This document shows, one piece after another, positions 15,043 through 24,391 of a stretch of DNA of 36,018 bases. This stretch comes from CAJGCS01 sp045589955 (lineage in GTDB: Bacteria > Bacillota_I > Bacilli_A > ML615J-28 > CAG-313). A model generated the notes under the pieces. The model saw nothing but the letters and a program-made list of their open reading frames with translations. It was not told the origin of the DNA and searched no databases. Where the stretch lies: contig JAZNQD010000003.1 in the NCBI GenBank assembly GCA_045589955.1, positions 1 through 36,018 of the forward strand. The letters are read 5' to 3'. Every line of letters starts with the position of its first letter. Within the stretch, counting starts at the first letter, position 1. The translations under genes and the position numbers were made by a program.

Positions 15043-15543
15043 TTAAAAAATGGTAAAAAATATATAAGAAATTACAACACAAAATAACATTGTTAAGATG
15101 TTTGTTAAAAAGCCAATACACAAAGTTTTACTAATATTTTTTACATTTATTGTACTAAAATAAATGATAATAATATATAAAGTCGTATCTGTCGAAGCTT
15201 GGATGATTGATGAAAGTTGACCTAAAAAGGAATCAACACCATATTTGTCAAAGACTTTAGTCATCATTATTAATGAAGAACTATTTGAGATCGGTCGTAA
15301 GATGAGTTGAATAATTATCTCTGGAATTAAATTCAAACGCTCACAGAAGGCTTCAAGTAATTCTATTACTCCTGAGTTTAAGAAAATGTTAACGCCAAGT
15401 AAAAAAAACATAATACTTGGTAATAGATTTTTAAGCATTGGATAACTTGATTTAACACCTTTTGTAAATGAATCAACGATATCGACCTTTTTTATAAGTG
15501 CAATTATAACAATAAATAAAAGGTAGAAAACTACAATAATCAT
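15043..15543 (-). CDS. spmB: Spore maturation protein B
   Basis: 166 residues, a nucleoside-recognition (Gate) domain membrane protein. Hydrophobic helices alternate with conserved polar stretches: FLLGVNIFLNSGVI, RPISNSSSLIMM and QASTDTTLYIIIIYF, the last close to the SpmB signature. In Bacillus SpmA and SpmB act in spore core dehydration. It overlaps spmA by 4 nt (ATGA) and is last in the dacB-spmA-spmB unit. One near-perfect copy of the dispersed 16-bp motif lies within it. Presence does not prove sporulation. Confidence 0.88.
   Translation of the reverse strand: MIIVVFYLLFIVIIALIKKVDIVDSFTKGVKSSYPMLKNLLPSIMFFLLGVNIFLNSGVIELLEAFCERLNLIPEIIIQLILRPISNSSSLIMMTKVFDKYGVDSFLGQLSSIIQASTDTTLYIIIIYFSTINVKNISKTLCIGFLTNILTMLFCVVISYIFFTIF
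15331..15346 (-). repeat. Dispersed 16-bp motif, copy inside spmB
   Basis: 15 of 16 positions. On the coding strand CTGTGAGCGTTTGAAT, read as Phe-Cys-Glu-Arg-Leu-Asn, a different frame from the copy in the Fic-like gene. Confidence 0.7.
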
Positions 15544-16118
15544 TTCTTACCTCTTGTAAATAATATTGTTAATAGCTGTCCTACAATGGTTCCAAAAAGT
15601 GTTGTCAACCAGATGATTAATAGTAGTTTAAAATCATTTGTCCCTTTGTAAGAACTTCGAAGAGAGATAATAGTTGTAGGAAAAAAAGTTATTGAACTGA
15701 TATTTAAAATGATGAAAGTTATCATCGATTTTGTGGGAAGTTTTTTATCCTTAGCTTCTTCTTTTAAATATGAAAATGCTTTTAAACCTGTTGAAGTAGA
15801 TGCAACTCCAAGTCCAAGTAAATTTGATAATAAAGTTATAGAAATATATTCCATTGCCTTAGATTCTAAACCGATTTCTGGGAAGATGAATTTTAAAATC
15901 TTAGATAATCCTTTACTCATCTTTGTTAAAAAGCCACTGTCTTTTAGAATATTAAAGATTCCATTCCAAAGTAAAATCATTAATGAAAGCTTAAAAAAGA
16001 TCGAGAAGGATTCACCTGAACTTGATAAAATAATATTGCCAAGGATATTTATTTTTCCTGTACAACATGCAATTAAAACACCAATAATTATTAATAGAGT
16101 CCAAATAAGATTAGTCAT
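15540..16118 (-). CDS. spmA: Spore maturation protein A
   Basis: 192 residues, a membrane protein of the Gate-domain family and partner of SpmB. Recognisable segments are the LGLGVASTSTGLKAF stretch, the FIILNISSITFFPTTIISLR block and the ILLWNGIFNI segment near the N-terminus. It overlaps dacB by 8 nt and spmB by 4 nt, so the three are translated from one message. The ribosome site is weak (AAAAGAAA), consistent with translational coupling to dacB. Confidence 0.88.
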   Translation of the reverse strand: MTNLIWTLLIIIGVLIACCTGKINILGNIILSSSGESFSIFFKLSLMILLWNGIFNILKDSGFLTKMSKGLSKILKFIFPEIGLESKAMEYISITLLSNLLGLGVASTSTGLKAFSYLKEEAKDKKLPTKSMITFIILNISSITFFPTTIISLRSSYKGTNDFKLLLIIWLTTLFGTIVGQLLTILFTRGKK

Positions 16119-17145
16119 TTTCTTTTATTTTTACTTGAGCAATTCGCTCATTATTTTGATAATAATTTAAATAAACCACATTTTCCATTTTTTCATATTT
16201 TAAAGAAAATTCTTCTTTTTCTTCATTAATTTCGAGTGGGAAAAGTAAAAGTTTTTTGTCAAATTTATTAATTTTAGTTGTTTTAATAATTTCAAATTTA
16301 TTGACTAAATTTGTTTGAACAAAACTATTAAAGGTACTTTTCGCCAGCTCGTTATGTATTATCCAATCATTAGAGCAATCGAATGTTGCAACAACAATTT
16401 CAAAATCTTTTTGTCTATAACTAGTTATTAAAGTTCTACCTGCTTGTTTTGTATATCCTGTTTTTCCGCCAGTGACTAAATCATTTGTATGAACTAATTT
16501 ATGCTTATTACTAAAATATAGTTTTTTATCATTTAATAATTTTGCTTGGTATTCTTTAGTTTTTGTGATTTGTCTAAAAGTTTGATTATTTAATGCATCT
16601 TTCATTAATAATGCCATGTCATAAGCTGTTGTGTAATTTTTGGAATTTTCATCTAATCCTGTTGGATTTTCAAAAGTCGAATTCACCATACCAATTCTTT
16701 TACATTCCTCATTCATTAAATAAACAAAATTATCAATACTTCCAGCTAGACCAATTGCAAGAGCTCTACCTGCATCATTACCTGAATTTAACATTAAACC
16801 ATATAATAAATCCTTAACCCTAATAATATCGCCAACTTCTAAATATATTTTGCTACCTTCGATGTCAATCATCTCTTTAGTGATGACAAGATAACTGTTG
16901 ATATCAAAATAATTTAAGGTCGTTAAACAGGTCAGAATTTTGGTTGTTGAGGCTGGTAAAATGCGTTTATTAATATTGCCTCCTTCTAAAACTCTTCCGG
17001 ATATTTGATCCATAACAATATAACTTTTTGCATCAACAACATAATTTAAAGTTTCAATATCAAGTTTTTGTTTTTTACAACTTGATGAAAGAAAAATTAC
17101 AATGATAATTAAAAATAAATTAAATAATTTTACAACTTTCTTCAT
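16111..17145 (-). CDS. dacB: D-alanyl-D-alanine carboxypeptidase, predicted lipoprotein
   Basis: 344 residues from the ATG at 17145; an in-frame TTG 12 codons upstream lies in the miaA terminator and is rejected. A low-molecular-weight penicillin-binding protein that trims the pentapeptide of peptidoglycan. Active-site motifs: S66-T-T-K69, S121-G-N123 and K228-T-G. The N-terminus is a signal peptide ending in LSSSC with Cys23 as a possible lipidation site, a non-canonical lipobox. Order dacB-spmA-spmB matches Bacillus, where DacB works on spore cortex. There is no evident Shine-Dalgarno; a -10-like TATTAT ends 5 nt before the ATG, so the message could be leaderless. Confidence 0.88.
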   Translation of the reverse strand: MKKVVKLFNLFLIIIVIFLSSSCKKQKLDIETLNYVVDAKSYIVMDQISGRVLEGGNINKRILPASTTKILTCLTTLNYFDINSYLVITKEMIDIEGSKIYLEVGDIIRVKDLLYGLMLNSGNDAGRALAIGLAGSIDNFVYLMNEECKRIGMVNSTFENPTGLDENSKNYTTAYDMALLMKDALNNQTFRQITKTKEYQAKLLNDKKLYFSNKHKLVHTNDLVTGGKTGYTKQAGRTLITSYRQKDFEIVVATFDCSNDWIIHNELAKSTFNSFVQTNLVNKFEIIKTTKINKFDKKLLLFPLEINEEKEEFSLKYEKMENVVYLNYYQNNERIAQVKIKEND

Positions 17146-17178
17146 GTTAAATAATATGAAAAAAAGTTTTTTTATATA

Positions 17179-17209
17179 CAAAAAAAGAAGCTAATTAATT
17201 AGCTTCTTT
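17179..17209 (-). terminator. Terminator after miaA
   Basis: The 20-bp palindrome GAAGCTAATTAATTAGCTTC (17187-17206) spans the miaA stop codon and is followed on the minus strand by TTTTTTTGT. Confidence 0.75.
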
Positions 17210-18097
17210 GAAATGATTGTTGATTAATTTTAATATTTCGTCAATAGTTTCATTAATGTTGTCAAGGTTTACATTAACAATTATTGTATTATCTTGATTA
17301 CGATACCATGTCATTTGACGTTTAGCATAATGACGTGAATTTTGTTTGATCTTTTCTATTGCTACTTCTTTAGTTATGTTTCCATCAAAATATTCAAATA
17401 GTTCTTTATAACCTATAGCAGCTTTAGCTGTTTGGCCTAAACAATCAGGATATAAACTCTTAACTTCTTCAATTAATCCATCAGTTAGCATTTTATCAAC
17501 TCGTTGATTGATTTTTTCATATAAGACGCTTCTTTCTGTATTTAGAAAAATTAAAAGAGAGTCGTAAACAAACTCATTTTTAAGCGTTCGAGTTTCGTTT
17601 TCTTGGGTAGTTGTGAGTTCAATCGCTCTTAAAACGCGTTTTCGATTGTTTTCATGAATTTGTAAACTTGCGTTTAAATCTAACTTTTGAAGTAACTGGT
17701 GTAACTCATGATTAGATAAATGATCATATTTTTTATCATCAGATCTTTTAGGTGCAAGGAATTGATAGTTTCGAATTACTGAATCAATATAAAGTCCAGT
17801 TCCACCAACAATTAAAGGAACCATCTTTTTTTGATGAAATTCACTAATAAGTTTTCTTATTTCTTTTTGATAATCACTAACGGAAAAATCATTAAGCGGA
17901 TTTAGAAAATCAAAAAAATGATGTTTAACTTGTGAAAGTTCTTCTTTAGTTGGTTTTGCGGTGCCAATATTCATTTTTTGGTAAATTTGATAAGCATCAC
18001 CGTTAATAATTTCTGTGTTTAATCTTTTGGCAATTTCAATTGAAATTTTTGTTTTCCCAACACCTGTTGGCCCAGTGATAACAATTACTTTTTCCAT
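17195..18097 (-). CDS. miaA: tRNA dimethylallyltransferase
   Basis: 300 residues, the usual length. Adds a dimethylallyl group to A37 of tRNAs reading UNN codons. P-loop GPTGVGKT at 9-16; the catalytic aspartate region GDAYQIY around D34; then KMNIGTAKPT (41-50), VGGTGLYI, and the C-terminal RHYAKRQMTWYRNQ signature with the RQ-T-W-R pattern. The ATG shares one base with the mutL stop, so mutS-mutL-miaA is one operon. A terminator follows. Confidence 0.96.
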   Translation of the reverse strand: MEKVIVITGPTGVGKTKISIEIAKRLNTEIINGDAYQIYQKMNIGTAKPTKEELSQVKHHFFDFLNPLNDFSVSDYQKEIRKLISEFHQKKMVPLIVGGTGLYIDSVIRNYQFLAPKRSDDKKYDHLSNHELHQLLQKLDLNASLQIHENNRKRVLRAIELTTTQENETRTLKNEFVYDSLLIFLNTERSVLYEKINQRVDKMLTDGLIEEVKSLYPDCLGQTAKAAIGYKELFEYFDGNITKEVAIEKIKQNSRHYAKRQMTWYRNQDNTIIVNVNLDNINETIDEILKLINNHFKEAN

Positions 18098-20022
18098 TAC
18101 ATCACCCTTTTAAACATTTTTTCAATTTCATATTTTGTAATTTTGATTAGGGTTGGTCTTCCATGTGGGCAAGTAAATGGCATATGACATTGATCAAGCT
18201 TTTTAAGTAGTTCATTCACTTCAGGAGTTGTAATTCCCATATTTGCTTTTATTGATTTTTTACAACTTAATTTTTTGGCAAGAGAATCATACATAATTGC
18301 TTTACCAGTTTTTTGATTTGTTAATAGATGATTTACGATATCATGAATAAATTCCATTTCAAGTCCATTTGGAATCCAGGTCGGAATTACTCTAAAAAGA
18401 ATTGATGTATTAGAAAATACTTCAACGCTAAATCCCATTTTTTCTAAATCTTTGATCTTATTTTCAATGATAATTAATTCTGAACTAGTCAGTTCGATAT
18501 TAATTGGGACAAGTAATTCATAAGTAGTAATTTTATTATCGCTAAATGAATGGAGGATTTTTTCATACATAAATCTTTCCATTCCTGCGTGTTGATCGAT
18601 TAAATATAAATCATTTTCATATTCGAACAAAAGATATGTTTTATTATATTGACCAATATATTGAAGATCTTGAAATTTCATTTGTTTTGTTTCAACCAAT
18701 TTGGTTTGTTCAAAACTTTCTTTATAGTTATCAGCTTCTTCTTGGAAAGTAGTTACTTTGTTAGAAGGTTTTGTTAATTCAACATCATATTGACTAAAGT
18801 CAAAATCTTCATTAATTACTTCATCATCCATTTCATCATCTTCATCATTATCATTATTTTTAGTTACTGACATTTTTTCTTCTTCAAACATACTCCAAAC
18901 ATCGTCAAGTTTAAACTCTTTTTGAAGCGTTTGAGTTTTTGATTCGCTAGGCATTTGTCTTTCGAACGCTTGAAAATTATCTTCAGAAATAATATCAGAA
19001 ACATTTGTATACACTAGATCAACTTGATGTAAAGCTTGTTCTAAGGTTTGAGAGATTAATTTTCTTAGTTCATATTCTTCAGTAAAACGAATTTCTAACT
19101 TTGATGGGTGGGCATTTACATCGATTAAAGTTGGGTCTGTATCAATCTTTAAAACAGTAATTGGATACTTACCAACTGGTAAAATTGTTTTATAAGCATC
19201 AGTGATTGCATAAACAAGTTGTTGATTGCGTATAATTCGATCGTTTACAATAATATTTATGTAATTTTTGTTTGATCTAAAAACACTATTTTTGGTTGTA
19301 TAGCCTTCAATAGAATATAGACTATTTTTCCCCTTAAAAGGAATAAGGTTTTTGGCAACATCATTTCCATAAACGCTCGACATTACATTTAAAAATGTAT
19401 CTTCTTCTAAATTGCCACCATTTGTTTGTAATAAAGTTTTATTATTGTTCGTTACAAAAAATGCAATATTAGGATAGGCAATTGCAAGGCGATTGACAAA
19501 TAACATTATGTTAGATAATTCTTGTGTTAAATTACTTAAATGTTTATAACGAGCTGGTGTGTTATAAAATAAATCTTCAACCTCAATCTTTGTTCCTTTT
19601 TTCGCGGCTATGTAACCTGAATCTTGAATATTTAAATTTATGAATTCGTAGAAATAACCTGTAATACCATCAGTTGAAGATGTGATACGCATTTTTGAAA
19701 CACTGGCAATTGAAGGTAAGGCTTCACCTCGAAAGCCTAATGATGAAATTGAGAATAAATCAATTTTAGTTGCAATTTTGCTAGTTGCATGGCGTTTTAA
19801 AGCAATGGGAATTTCATCTTTTAACATACCAATACCATTATCAGAAACGCTGATATATTTTAAACCACTATCAAGTAGTTCAATCTTAATAGAAGTTGCT
19901 TCGGCATCGACGGCATTTTCAACTAACTCCTTGACTACACTAACTGGTCTTTCAACAACCTCACCGGCAGAAATCATATTAGCTAGTTCATTTGATAAAA
20001 CCTGAATTGGTTTTCGGTTCAT
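18097..20022 (-). CDS. mutL: DNA mismatch repair protein MutL with intact endonuclease motifs
   Basis: 641 residues from the ATG at 20022, one base after the mutS stop and preceded by GGTGA; an in-frame GTG three codons upstream is less likely. The N-terminal GHKL ATPase has ELVENAVDAEAT, DNGIGM and GFRGEALPSI. An acidic, variable linker follows. The C-terminal domain carries the metal-dependent nicking motif DQHA-x2-E-x4-E from about 476, SCKKSIKA (about 586) and CPHGRP (about 618), as in MutL of bacteria without MutH. Within the linker, AAGCGTTTGA (18925-18934) and TCGAACGCTT (18962-18971) form an inverted pair related to the dispersed 16-bp motif. Confidence 0.96.
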   Translation of the reverse strand: MNRKPIQVLSNELANMISAGEVVERPVSVVKELVENAVDAEATSIKIELLDSGLKYISVSDNGIGMLKDEIPIALKRHATSKIATKIDLFSISSLGFRGEALPSIASVSKMRITSSTDGITGYFYEFINLNIQDSGYIAAKKGTKIEVEDLFYNTPARYKHLSNLTQELSNIMLFVNRLAIAYPNIAFFVTNNNKTLLQTNGGNLEEDTFLNVMSSVYGNDVAKNLIPFKGKNSLYSIEGYTTKNSVFRSNKNYINIIVNDRIIRNQQLVYAITDAYKTILPVGKYPITVLKIDTDPTLIDVNAHPSKLEIRFTEEYELRKLISQTLEQALHQVDLVYTNVSDIISEDNFQAFERQMPSESKTQTLQKEFKLDDVWSMFEEEKMSVTKNNDNDEDDEMDDEVINEDFDFSQYDVELTKPSNKVTTFQEEADNYKESFEQTKLVETKQMKFQDLQYIGQYNKTYLLFEYENDLYLIDQHAGMERFMYEKILHSFSDNKITTYELLVPINIELTSSELIIIENKIKDLEKMGFSVEVFSNTSILFRVIPTWIPNGLEMEFIHDIVNHLLTNQKTGKAIMYDSLAKKLSCKKSIKANMGITTPEVNELLKKLDQCHMPFTCPHGRPTLIKITKYEIEKMFKRVM

Positions 20023-20023
20023 A

Positions 20024-22591
20024 TTATTCACCCGCTTTTTCTTTTAATTTGGCAAGAATCATTAATGCTTCAATCCCTTTAATATCATCAATATTTAAAT
20101 TTAATAGCTCTTCTTTTAAAGCAATTAAATTTTTAGGTGTTTTATCAATAATGATCGGTTCTTGATAATATTTAGGGTTTAATAATTCCTTGTCAATATC
20201 TTCATTTCTTTTAATTTTGTCTAAAATATCTTTTGCACGTAAAGTAACTTGTAAAGGAATATTTGCAAGTTTTGCAACGTTGATACCATAACTTTGATCG
20301 GTAGCTCCAGGAATAACCTTATGCATAAAGACAAGTTCTTCTGTTTCTTCATTGGCAATTGCTTCTACATGGACATTGCATAAGAACATTAAATTATTTT
20401 CTAAACTTGTAAGTTCATGATAGTGAGTTGAGAAGAATGTCTTACATCCAACTTTGTCATGTAAATATTCAATAATACTTTGGGCAAGAGCCATTCCATC
20501 AAATGTTGCGGTACCGCGTCCGACTTCATCAAAGATAATTAAACTTCGGTCAGTTGCATTTTGTAAGGCATTATTAACTTCGATCATTTCTGACATAAAT
20601 GTTGATTCACCACTTGTAATGTCATCGCCTGAGCCAATTCGAGTAAAGATTTGGTCAAAGATTGGAAGTTTAGCTGATGTGACAGGGACAAATGAACCCA
20701 TTTGTGCCATTATGGCAATAATGGCGTTTTGTCGCATAAAGGTACTCTTACCGCTCATGTTCGGGCCAGTAATGAGTAAAATCTTTTCATTGTTTGAAAG
20801 ATTTAAGTCATTAGGAATAAATTCTTTAGTACCAAATGATTCAATTACTGGATGACGACCATCTTTAATATACATTTCATCATATAATGAAAATTCGGGA
20901 CGAACATAATTGTTTTCAGTAGCAACAATTGATAATGCATGTAACATATCAATTTGCGAAATTATTTTAGCAACATTTTGTAATTTTGATAGATTATCTT
21001 TACAAACATTTCTGATTTCATCGAATAGTTTTAATTCAATTTCTAAGCTAATTTCTTCACTTCTTAAAATTGATGTTTCGCGTTCTTTAAGATCTTGAGT
21101 TATAAATCTCTCAGAATTTGAAGTAGTTTGTTTTCTAATATAACCAAACTCATCTTTTACTAAGTGTAAGTAAGATTTTGTAATTTCAATATAGTAACCA
21201 AATACCTTATTAAAGCCAACTTTTAATGCTTTAATCCCAGTTTTTTCTCGTTCTGCTTGTTCTAAATTGACTAAGAATTCTTTGTTAGTTTTACCAATAT
21301 TTTTTATTTTATCTAAATCTTCATTGAAACCAGGTTTAATGATATTTCCATCACGCAATAGATATGGAGCATCATCATTAATACTGTTTAGTAATAATTG
21401 ATATAAATCGGTAAAAGGATCTATTGAACTGGCAATATTCTTAACAGCTTGTGATTTAAACTTATTTAATAAGTGAATAATATTTGGAAGTACACCTAAT
21501 GAATTACGTAATTGTATTAAGTCTTTTGGAGAAACAGAACCATAACTAATACGTCCAACGATACGTTCTAAGTCATAAATTTCATTTAATTCTTGGTGAA
21601 GATCTTTAATTAATATTTGGTTTTTGTAGAATGCTTCGACAATATCTAGACGTTGGTTAATTTTATTTAAATTAACAAGAGGAAATAAAATACTTTGTTT
21701 TAGATATCGTGAGCCCATAGCAGTGCTACAACGATCTAAAACACTAAATAAATTATTTTTATTTTTTGCTCCCTTTAAAGATTCGATTAATTCAAGGTTT
21801 TTAACAGCAGCCAAATCCAAACCTAAGTAATCCTTGTTTGTATATAATTCAAATGGTAGTAAATGAAATAAAGCTCTTTTTTGAGTATTTAAAATGTAGA
21901 ATAATAATCTCTTACAAGGTTCTAAATAATCTTCTTTAATATTGTCGAAAAGATTTTCTTGATAAGAGTTTAATTCAATTTTTGCAACCTCAGAAACTAA
22001 GATCCCATATACTTTGTTTAATAGATGACGATAGTTAGTTGGAAATGTTTTATTTACAACAACTTCTTTTATATTTAGTTTATTTATTTGATTTATTGCA
22101 ATATCGAAACTTGTATATTCAGTTACTTTTGCTTCACCTGTTGTTAATTCAATATAAGCAAAAACAAAAGAATTATTTACTTTTTCAATACAACCGATGT
22201 AGTTATTATTTTTCTCATCTAAACTTTTTTCATCCATTTTAGTACCAGGAGTAATTACTCGTGTTACATCACGTTTAACAATTTTCTTTTCGCCTGGTAA
22301 TTCTAGCTGTTCAACGATTGCAATTTTATAGCCTTTTTCAGTTAATCTTTCAATGTAACCATCAACTGAATGAAAAGGAACTCCACACATTGGAACACGC
22401 TCTTTAGCTCCTGCATCTCGTCCTGTTAAAACAATCTCAAGTTCTTTACTGGCTATCAAAGCATCATTAAAAAACATTTCATAAAAGTCTCCAAGTCTAA
22501 AAAAGACTAAGGAATCTTGGTAGTTTTCTTTAATATCTAAATATTGACGCATCATTGGCGTATATTGAGTTTTATCAATTTTTTCGTACAT
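20024..22591 (-). CDS. mutS: DNA mismatch repair protein MutS
   Basis: 855 residues, normal length. Recognises mismatches and recruits MutL. The mismatch-reading F-x-E is F36-Y-E38 in DFYEMF. The ABC-type ATPase has Walker A GPNMSGKST (609-617), DEVGRG (688-693) and STHYHEL (about 722). The ATG is preceded by AGGTGATC. First gene of mutS-mutL-miaA, with a clear promoter at 22621-22649. Confidence 0.97.
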   Translation of the reverse strand: MYEKIDKTQYTPMMRQYLDIKENYQDSLVFFRLGDFYEMFFNDALIASKELEIVLTGRDAGAKERVPMCGVPFHSVDGYIERLTEKGYKIAIVEQLELPGEKKIVKRDVTRVITPGTKMDEKSLDEKNNNYIGCIEKVNNSFVFAYIELTTGEAKVTEYTSFDIAINQINKLNIKEVVVNKTFPTNYRHLLNKVYGILVSEVAKIELNSYQENLFDNIKEDYLEPCKRLLFYILNTQKRALFHLLPFELYTNKDYLGLDLAAVKNLELIESLKGAKNKNNLFSVLDRCSTAMGSRYLKQSILFPLVNLNKINQRLDIVEAFYKNQILIKDLHQELNEIYDLERIVGRISYGSVSPKDLIQLRNSLGVLPNIIHLLNKFKSQAVKNIASSIDPFTDLYQLLLNSINDDAPYLLRDGNIIKPGFNEDLDKIKNIGKTNKEFLVNLEQAEREKTGIKALKVGFNKVFGYYIEITKSYLHLVKDEFGYIRKQTTSNSERFITQDLKERETSILRSEEISLEIELKLFDEIRNVCKDNLSKLQNVAKIISQIDMLHALSIVATENNYVRPEFSLYDEMYIKDGRHPVIESFGTKEFIPNDLNLSNNEKILLITGPNMSGKSTFMRQNAIIAIMAQMGSFVPVTSAKLPIFDQIFTRIGSGDDITSGESTFMSEMIEVNNALQNATDRSLIIFDEVGRGTATFDGMALAQSIIEYLHDKVGCKTFFSTHYHELTSLENNLMFLCNVHVEAIANEETEELVFMHKVIPGATDQSYGINVAKLANIPLQVTLRAKDILDKIKRNEDIDKELLNPKYYQEPIIIDKTPKNLIALKEELLNLNIDDIKGIEALMILAKLKEKAGE

Positions 22592-22620
22592 ATGATCACC
22601 TGTTTTTTTTCTTAACTTTA

Positions 22621-22649
22621 ATTATAACATTTTTTAAAAGAAATGTCTA
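22621..22649 (-). promoter_or_regulatory. Promoter of the mutS-mutL-miaA operon
   Basis: Minus strand -35 TAGACA (22644-22649) and -10 TATAAT (22621-22626), spacing 17. The motif hairpin lies 20-70 bp upstream. Confidence 0.7.
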
Positions 22650-22675
22650 AAAATTAGATATTTGAAACTAAAATC

Positions 22676-22718
22676 GCGTTTGAAACCGATAATTGGTCAT
22701 TTTTAAAATTTCGAACGC
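22676..22718. repeat. Inverted pair of the dispersed motif upstream of mutS
   Basis: GCGTTTGAAA (22676-22685) and TTTCGAACGC (22709-22718) can pair over 10 bp with one G-U and a 23-nt loop. The right arm is part of a perfect 16-bp motif copy; the left is a partial copy in opposite orientation. It sits between the CNNM terminator and the mutS promoter and has no T-run. Confidence 0.6.
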
Positions 22719-22724
22719 TCACAG
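22709..22724 (-). repeat. Dispersed 16-bp motif, intergenic copy upstream of mutS
   Basis: Perfect 16 of 16. Plus strand TTTCGAACGCTCACAG followed by AAAGG, matching the CCTTT extension seen in other copies. Confidence 0.75.
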
Positions 22725-22757
22725 AAAGGTTTTGGCGACCATTATATTTTTGGTAGG

Positions 22758-22792
22758 AAAATAAAAAACTGACTCAAAAAATTGAGTCAGTT
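22758..22792 (-). terminator. Terminator after the CNNM/CorC gene
   Basis: An 11-bp stem AACTGACTCAA / TTGAGTCAGTT with a 4-nt loop, followed on the minus strand by TTTTTTATTTT. Confidence 0.85.
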
Positions 22793-22822
22793 AAGATATT
22801 TTTAAATTTTGAGAAATACACT

Positions 22823-24283
22823 TTATTCTTCTTTTTCTTTTTCATCTTCTTCAGTAGTTAAAGTTTCAGAATTATCTTTTTCCAAAATATCTAATTGAAC
22901 AGAAATAATTCTTCTTTCAACAACCTTTAGAATTGTATATTGAAGAGTAAAATAACGTTCTTCAAGTAGTGTATCCGAATCAGTATCAGTGAAAATAGTT
23001 GCATCGGCACTGAATGTATCACCAACAACAGGGATATGTTCAAACATACCATATAAGTATCCACCTAATGTTGGATAGTTTGTTTCAGGTGCTTCACCAA
23101 GATTAAGGTTTTCATATAGGTCATCAAGCATTACGTCCGCAACGATTTTATATGAATTTTCAGAAATTTTTTCGATGTCATTTTCAACATCAGTATCATC
23201 ATGTTCATCGTATATTTCGCCAACTAATTCTTCTAAAGCATCTTCCATAGTAACGATACCACTAGTACCTCCATATTCATCAGAAACGATGGCCAAGTGT
23301 TTCTTTGCTTTTTGCATTTTTCGAATTAAGTCATCAACCTTCATTGTTTCAGAAACATATAATGGAGTCTTAATTAATTTTTTGATATTAACACGATTAG
23401 GTGTTTCAAACAAAGCAGCAAAGAAATCTTTATCACTTAATACACCAATGATATGGTCTTTATCTTCTTTATAAACAGGTAAACGAGAAAATTTATATTC
23501 TAAGAAAGTCTTTTTAATTTCTTCAACTGAATCAGTATTTTCGATTGCAATGAAGTCAACACGAGGAATCATAATGTCATTAACAGTACGATCACCAATA
23601 TCTAAGACACTTTGAATTAATGATGCGTCATCTTTATCGATAACACCTTCTTCTTCCATTGTGTCAATGATTGACTCTAATTCTTGTTCTGTAACAGTTG
23701 GTTCGTCATCATCTTTCTTACGAACAAATATTTTTTGAATACCCATAAAGATAAATACAAGTGGAGTTAAGATTTTTATAATAAAATATAATAAACCACT
23801 AGTTATTAAAGCAAATTTTTCAGCATTAGCTTTTGCTGTACATTTAGGAATAATTTCCCCAAATACTAAAACTATTAAAGTCATAATAATTGTATTAGAA
23901 ATATTAGCAACTGATGGATTGATAAATACAATTGTAAAAGCAATTGTAGCTAAAGTAGTAGCTGTAATATTTACAAAGTTATTGCCGATTAAAATGGCTG
24001 TAACAGTTTTTTCATAGTTTTCCGCAATCCATAGCGCTTTACGTGCACCTCGTTTTTTTTCTTGTGCATATGTTCGAATACGCATAATGTTTAATGTTGA
24101 GAATGCAGTCTCCGATGCAGAAAAATATGAAGAACAAATAACTAGAATAATAATTCCAATTGAAATGGGGATTAAACTTGGAGAAATTGAAATTTCTTCA
24201 AAGTCAAAAACTTTACCTAATATTTCTACAATAGTATTAATATTAATTAAAAATAAACTCGACGAGTGTTCGAGAGGACTCAA
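22823..24283 (-). CDS. CNNM/CorC-family transport protein with CBS pair
   Basis: 486 residues. An N-terminal DUF21/CNNM membrane domain (about 35-190) contains SSYFSASETAFS and IGNNFVNI; two CBS domains (about 215-335) and a CorC_HlyC domain (about 345-450) follow. Relatives are linked to magnesium or sodium export and were once annotated as haemolysins. The start is TTG at 24283, chosen because AGGTGA stands exactly 6 nt upstream and no ATG exists before the first conserved helix. The C-terminus is highly acidic (about 470-486). It is flanked by its own promoter and terminator, so it is a single-gene unit. Confidence 0.88.
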   Translation of the reverse strand: MSPLEHSSSLFLININTIVEILGKVFDFEEISISPSLIPISIGIIILVICSSYFSASETAFSTLNIMRIRTYAQEKKRGARKALWIAENYEKTVTAILIGNNFVNITATTLATIAFTIVFINPSVANISNTIIMTLIVLVFGEIIPKCTAKANAEKFALITSGLLYFIIKILTPLVFIFMGIQKIFVRKKDDDEPTVTEQELESIIDTMEEEGVIDKDDASLIQSVLDIGDRTVNDIMIPRVDFIAIENTDSVEEIKKTFLEYKFSRLPVYKEDKDHIIGVLSDKDFFAALFETPNRVNIKKLIKTPLYVSETMKVDDLIRKMQKAKKHLAIVSDEYGGTSGIVTMEDALEELVGEIYDEHDDTDVENDIEKISENSYKIVADVMLDDLYENLNLGEAPETNYPTLGGYLYGMFEHIPVVGDTFSADATIFTDTDSDTLLEERYFTLQYTILKVVERRIISVQLDILEKDNSETLTTEEDEKEKEE

Positions 24284-24289
24284 AGTCCG

Positions 24290-24295
24290 TCACCT
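24290..24295 (-). promoter_or_regulatory. Ribosome binding site deciding a TTG start
   Basis: AGGTGA on the minus strand, 6 nt before the TTG at 24283. It is the only well-placed site before the first membrane helix. Confidence 0.65.
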
Positions 24296-24338
24296 ACCTT
24301 TTCTAAATTATTTAACAAAACTAATTTTGTCTTCTAAT

Positions 24339-24367
24339 ATTATATCAAAAATAGTTATTATATGCAA
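24339..24367 (-). promoter_or_regulatory. Promoter of the CNNM/CorC gene
   Basis: Minus strand -35 TTGCAT (24362-24367) and -10 TATAAT (24339-24344), spacing 17. The leader is about 50 nt. Confidence 0.7.
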
Positions 24368-24391
24368 GTAAAACACTAGAAACGACATTAT

